Assembly (NCBI GenBank): GCA_003158835.1
Contig: PMLI01000112.1
Span: forward strand, 1 to 9,478
From: Acidimicrobiaceae bacterium
Lineage (GTDB): Bacteria; Actinomycetota; Acidimicrobiia; Acidimicrobiales; Palsa-688
Direction: 5' to 3'
Length of the DNA stretch: 9,478 bases
The position numbers were made by a program, and so were the translations under genes. How positions within the stretch are numbered: the first letter of the stretch is position 1; every line of letters begins with the position of its first letter. The notes under the pieces are model-generated. The model ran no database searches, was not told the DNA's origin, and saw only the letters and a list, made by a program, of their open reading frames with translations. Of this stretch, positions 7,091 to 9,478 are shown one piece after another.

Positions 7091-7873
7091 ATGACTGTGG
7101 CCAGTGGGTCGGCGCCGGTGCTCGCCTTGATCGGTGACCGGTACCACAACGTTGACTACATCCGGGTCAACTTTAACCGTCTCTTCGGCCAGCTCGGCCT
7201 GGCCTATGAGTACACGACCAATTACGAGTGGTTCGTAGAGGAGGGGCCGACCACGAAGTTGCTCGAGGGCAAGAAATTGCTCATCTTCGGCCGAGATGCG
7301 CTTGTCTTCCCCGATGGTTACGTCGGGCCCGGCTCCCCCGGTGGGCTCGAGACGGCTCTGATGAACACGCCTCCCCGCGGCCCGGCCCGCACCTGGGTGA
7401 CCGAGGGTTTCGCAGCCGCCGTGGAGCGCTTCGTCCGGGCCGGTGGCTCCCTGTTTTCTTGGCACAATAACCTCAGCGTCTCCAATTACTCCGGCGCGTA
7501 CCGGGGCATCACGGGTGGTGCTTACGACGGTCACCCCCCGGAGCGGCCGTGGAAAGTGGAAGTCGTAAACCGCGACCATCCCATCACGCAGGACGTGGAG
7601 GACTTCATGGTCACCGACGAGCAGCATTTCCCCATCTACGATCGTGCTCCGGGTGACCTGTTGTTGCGAGGGGCCAATATCGACGGCCTTACTTTCGACA
7701 CGGACTCGGGCGCGGCCAAGGCCGTCACCGTGTCGGCGACGGCGTGGGCGCACAGCTACGGCGAGGGCCGGGTTGTCGTGAGCGCGGTTGGCCACAACCT
7801 TGACGCCCTATGGAAGCCTGACTACTGGAACTTCCAGAAAAATGCCGTGCGCTGGCTCCTGAGGGAGATTTAG
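7091..7873 (+). CDS. ThuA-family (trehalose-utilisation-like) protein
   Basis: A 260-aa protein of about single ThuA-domain length. Seen: an N-terminal strand VLALIGDRYHNVDY; RAGGSLFSWHNN (G118-N127), the position of the family's glycine-rich GG..L..H element; DHPITQDVEDFMVTDEQH (H163, E177, H179), the family's HPIT...DE(Q/x)(Y/H) segment; and a C-terminal block AHSYGEGRVVVSAVGHNLDALW (H235), the usual GxGRV...GH signature. Family knowledge: ThuA has a class I glutamine-amidotransferase-like fold without the catalytic Cys triad, was named from a rhizobial trehalose/sucrose uptake locus, and recurs beside sugar dehydrogenases and glycosidases; its biochemical role is poorly defined. No signal peptide is visible, so a cytoplasmic site is likely. 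The gene lies between two glycosidases, and its TAG stop overlaps the SD of the next gene, implying tight co-translation. The function here, handling a sugar intermediate, is inferred from context. Confidence 0.92.
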   Translation: MTVASGSAPVLALIGDRYHNVDYIRVNFNRLFGQLGLAYEYTTNYEWFVEEGPTTKLLEGKKLLIFGRDALVFPDGYVGPGSPGGLETALMNTPPRGPARTWVTEGFAAAVERFVRAGGSLFSWHNNLSVSNYSGAYRGITGGAYDGHPPERPWKVEVVNRDHPITQDVEDFMVTDEQHFPIYDRAPGDLLLRGANIDGLTFDTDSGAAKAVTVSATAWAHSYGEGRVVVSAVGHNLDALWKPDYWNFQKNAVRWLLREI

Positions 7874-7877
7874 GAGG
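7872..7877 (+). promoter_or_regulatory. SD of the ABM-like gene overlapping the ThuA stop codon
   Basis: AGGAGG is fused to the ThuA stop (the TAG at 7871-7873 shares its last two bases) and lies five nucleotides before ATG 7883. A ribosome terminating ThuA covers this SD, which favours coupled translation of the two proteins. Confidence 0.8.
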
Positions 7878-7882
7878 TCCCG

Positions 7883-8167
7883 ATGTCAGTTTTGATAGTC
7901 GAGCTAGAAGTGGGCCCGGGCGCGGAGGACGACCTGGAGCGTGTCTTCATCAATAACTTTCGGCCCGCGATCTCGGCCCAGCCCGGCTTTGAAGCCGTGA
8001 CCTTGCTGCGCCCGCCGGGTGGGCAACGGTGGTTGCTCGAGGTACGCTTTGTCGACGAAGCGATGCGGTTGGCCTGGGTTGCCACCGACATCCATCGAAA
8101 GGTGTGGCCGGAGATCGAGCAGCTGTGCGGGCAAATCAAGAGCGAGCTGTTCCAAGCGGTCAGGTAG
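7883..8167 (+). CDS. Small ABM-like dimeric alpha/beta-barrel protein
   Basis: A 94-aa protein. Seen: a first strand SVLIVELEVGPGAEDDLERVF, then QPGFEAVTLLRPPGG, then the strand RWLLEVRFVDEAMRLAWVAT and a closing helix with HRKVWPEIEQL. This order (strand, helix, PGF turn, strand, strand with F-x-DE, helix with H..W) is that of the antibiotic-biosynthesis-monooxygenase-like (ABM) ferredoxin-like fold, which usually forms dimers. Family knowledge: the superfamily includes cofactor-free monooxygenases, haem-degrading enzymes and many uncharacterised proteins; sugar mutarotases of the RhaM type share the fold. Nothing seen proves oxygenase activity, and in this sugar locus a mutarotase or an accessory role is equally plausible. 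The gene starts 9 bp after the ThuA stop with an excellent SD and ends in TAG. It is the shortest conserved-looking gene in the run. Confidence 0.82.
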   Translation: MSVLIVELEVGPGAEDDLERVFINNFRPAISAQPGFEAVTLLRPPGGQRWLLEVRFVDEAMRLAWVATDIHRKVWPEIEQLCGQIKSELFQAVR

Positions 8168-8172
8168 GGAGC

Positions 8173-8226
8173 ATGGGTACAAGCATCAGGGCCGGCCACC
8201 TCCCGTGGAGGGCCCCCCAGTCATGA
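8173..8226 (+). CDS. Possible 17-codon coupling ORF overlapping the GH31 start
   Basis: ATG 8173 opens five nucleotides after the ABM-like stop and encodes MGTSIRAGHLPWRAPQS, ending in a TGA at 8224-8226 that overlaps the GH31 ATG as ATGA. Its own SD is poor: GGGAG lies only one nucleotide away. Translation would therefore depend on ribosomes re-initiating from the ABM-like gene. It is probably not a functional peptide, but its passage could open the hairpin over the GH31 SD. The overlap may also be chance. Confidence 0.3.
   Translation: MGTSIRAGHLPWRAPQS
8199..8212 (+). promoter_or_regulatory. Hairpin over the GH31 ribosome binding site
   Basis: The likely GH31 SD is GGAGGG (8207-8212), ten nucleotides before ATG 8223. 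CCTCC (8199-8203) can pair with GGAGG (8207-8211) across a CGT loop. An alternative fold pairs GGGCC (8189-8193) with GGCCC (8211-8215) and CCAC (8196-8199) with GTGG (8205-8208), and also buries the SD. Either form would limit independent initiation. Confidence 0.45.
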
Positions 8227-9478
8227 CGAGCATGCTCGACGGCCTCAGTTCGCGGGACGAGAGGTATTTCTGCGTCCCGGCGCCGGGACTCGAACCGGCC
8301 CAACCCCGGCGGGTCGAGTCACTGGCCCGGGCGCGTCTTGTGAGCGAGATCCCGGGGGGCGCCCTTCTGGCCGCCTCCACCTCGGCCGGCTCGACCGTAT
8401 CGCTGCAACTGCGGTTGGTAGGACGCGATGAAGCCCTGCACTGCAAGGTCCGCGCCGATGGCGCGCCGTTCGAGCCGCGTCTCGTGCTGGCCCGGGACTT
8501 GCCTGCCTGCCCGGTGAAAGTGCACATCAACGCCGGGGAGTTGCTGGTGGTGGGCAGTGCTCGCACCGTGCGCGTCCAGCTGGAGCCGGTCCGGGTGTCG
8601 GTGGAGATGAGCGGGCTCTACCTCGGCGAAGACCGCGCCACGACGGGCCCGGACGACCGCCTTGTGGCCCTCCCTCTGGGCTTTACCCGCCTGGCGTCGG
8701 GCGCTCTCGCTTACCACGACAGCTTTGTGGCCGAACCGGACGAGCATTTTTGGGGCCTGGGCGAGCGCTTTACGTCCTTCGACAAGCGGGGCCAGATCGT
8801 ATCCTGCTGGAACCACGACGCCCTGGGGGCTCAAAGCGCGCAAAGCTACAAGAACGTGCCCTTCATGTTGTCGAGCCGGGGCTACGGCTGCTTCGTGGAC
8901 ACGACCACGAACGTCCATTTCGACTGCTGCTGCTCGAGCCAGGCATTCTGGTCGGTGATCGTCCCCGACGAGGAGCTGGACTACTACCTCGTATTCGGCC
9001 CCCCCAGAGCTTGCCTGGTGCAGTACCAAGAGCTGGTTGGTGGACCGAGCCTCCCCCCGGCCTGGGCGCTCGGTGCCTGGATGTCGACGGGTTGCCTGCC
9101 GGCCTCCGAGGACGACGTCCGGGCGCTCGCTGACCGGCTCGACGCCGAAGACATGCCCTGCGACGTTCTCCACCTCGATGCCTACTGGCAGACCTTCGGG
9201 TGCTGGTCCGACCTGCGTTGGGACCCGGAGCGTTACCCGGGGCCGGCCCGGCTGCTATCTGAGATCACCCGGGCCGGTATGCGGTCGTGCCTATGGATCA
9301 ACCCCTATATAGGTCCGGGAAGCCCGGTTTTTGCCGCCGCCGACAAGGCCGGTTACTTTCTCAAACGGCCCGACGGCTTGAGTTACGTAGGCGATCTCTG
9401 GGGGGGCTATCACCCGGCGGTGGCAGTGATAGACATAACCAACCCGGAGGCGCGGGCCTGGTGGGGAAGCCAGCTCGC
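8223..9478 (+). CDS. GH31 alpha-glycosidase (YicI/alpha-xylosidase-like), 3' end beyond the window
   Basis: This frame runs without a stop to the end of the window: 418 complete codons, perhaps 55 percent of a typical GH31 enzyme of 700-800 aa. Seen: an N-terminal beta-sandwich with EHFWGLGERFTSFDKRGQ (E174-Q191), the hallmark FGLGERF motif; NVPFMLSSRGYGCFVDT; the domain junction PPAWALGAWMS; the barrel motif DVLHLDAYWQTFGCW with D319, equivalent to the conserved Asp of the DxFW motif; and RSCLWINPYIG (W358-G364). The catalytic nucleophile (KxDFGE) and acid/base lie outside. Family knowledge: these are retaining enzymes cleaving terminal alpha-xylosyl or alpha-glucosyl residues; the GERF...FDKRGQ and WINPYI wording is closest to YicI-type xylosidases, but specificity is not certain. 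No signal peptide is visible. ATG 8223 overlaps a TGA as ATGA; GTG 8205 in the same frame is an alternative. A CCC run (C235-C237) plus several other cysteines suggests a reducing, cytoplasmic location. Confidence 0.95.
   Translation, partial: MTSMLDGLSSRDERYFCVPAPGLEPAQPRRVESLARARLVSEIPGGALLAASTSAGSTVSLQLRLVGRDEALHCKVRADGAPFEPRLVLARDLPACPVKVHINAGELLVVGSARTVRVQLEPVRVSVEMSGLYLGEDRATTGPDDRLVALPLGFTRLASGALAYHDSFVAEPDEHFWGLGERFTSFDKRGQIVSCWNHDALGAQSAQSYKNVPFMLSSRGYGCFVDTTTNVHFDCCCSSQAFWSVIVPDEELDYYLVFGPPRACLVQYQELVGGPSLPPAWALGAWMSTGCLPASEDDVRALADRLDAEDMPCDVLHLDAYWQTFGCWSDLRWDPERYPGPARLLSEITRAGMRSCLWINPYIGPGSPVFAAADKAGYFLKRPDGLSYVGDLWGGYHPAVAVIDITNPEARAWWGSQL

Noticed and set aside
7064..7795. Minus-strand open frame antisense to the ThuA-like gene
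   Set aside because: It shows no recognisable domain, and the opposite strand carries a clear ThuA protein with a good SD.
8285..8296. GGGACTCGAACC, which on the minus strand reads like a tRNA T-loop (GGTTCGAGTCCC)
   Set aside because: The flanking T-stem does not pair correctly with a 7-nt loop, no anticodon or acceptor arms are visible, and the stretch is inside the GH31 coding frame.
8319..9173. Minus-strand open frame of 284 codons opposite the GH31 gene
   Set aside because: Its composition is shadow-like, and the plus strand encodes unmistakable GH31 motifs throughout.

Overview
The window is uniformly GC-rich (mid-60s percent by eye, not computed). It is densely coding, with G- or C-ended codons, GTG as well as ATG starts, and purine-rich Shine-Dalgarno (SD) sites. 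It looks like a bacterial chromosomal carbohydrate-degradation locus. The base composition and compact layout fit an actinobacterium or a similar GC-rich soil or sediment lineage (for example Chloroflexota). No marker gene here settles the taxonomy. There are no rRNA or tRNA genes, insertion sequences, phage genes or CRISPR repeats.

Layout. (1) 25-4230, plus strand: a very large GH38 alpha-mannosidase-like enzyme with a C-terminal extension of two Ig-like/NEW3-type beta domains; its reading frame is open to the left edge of the window. (2) 4243-5364, minus strand: a uroporphyrinogen-decarboxylase-fold (URO-D) protein of the non-haem, methyltransferase-like type, converging on the GH38 gene with only 12 bp between the stops. 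(3) 5365-5457: a divergent promoter region. (4) From 5458 to the right edge, plus strand, a four-gene run: a clan GH-D-like TIM-barrel glycosidase, a ThuA-family protein, a small antibiotic-biosynthesis-monooxygenase (ABM)-like alpha/beta-barrel protein, and a GH31 alpha-glycosidase of the YicI/alpha-xylosidase type cut off by the window end. No start-to-stop search would show this last gene, because its stop lies beyond position 9478.

How the genes may work together. Three different retaining alpha-glycosidases (GH38, GH31, GH-D-like) without visible signal peptides suggest cytoplasmic dismantling of an imported, mixed alpha-linked oligosaccharide containing mannose and probably xylose or glucose. 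ThuA and the ABM-like protein are small accessory proteins often found beside sugar-modifying enzymes. The URO-D-like protein has an unusual His-rich putative metal site and is the piece whose role is least clear. No transporter, regulator or oxidoreductase is present; these would be expected just outside the window.

The best candidates for new biology are the GH-D-like protein, the URO-D-like protein with an HxHxH motif, and a possible translational-coupling device ahead of the GH31 gene: a 17-codon ORF whose stop overlaps the GH31 start, with the GH31 SD buried in a hairpin.
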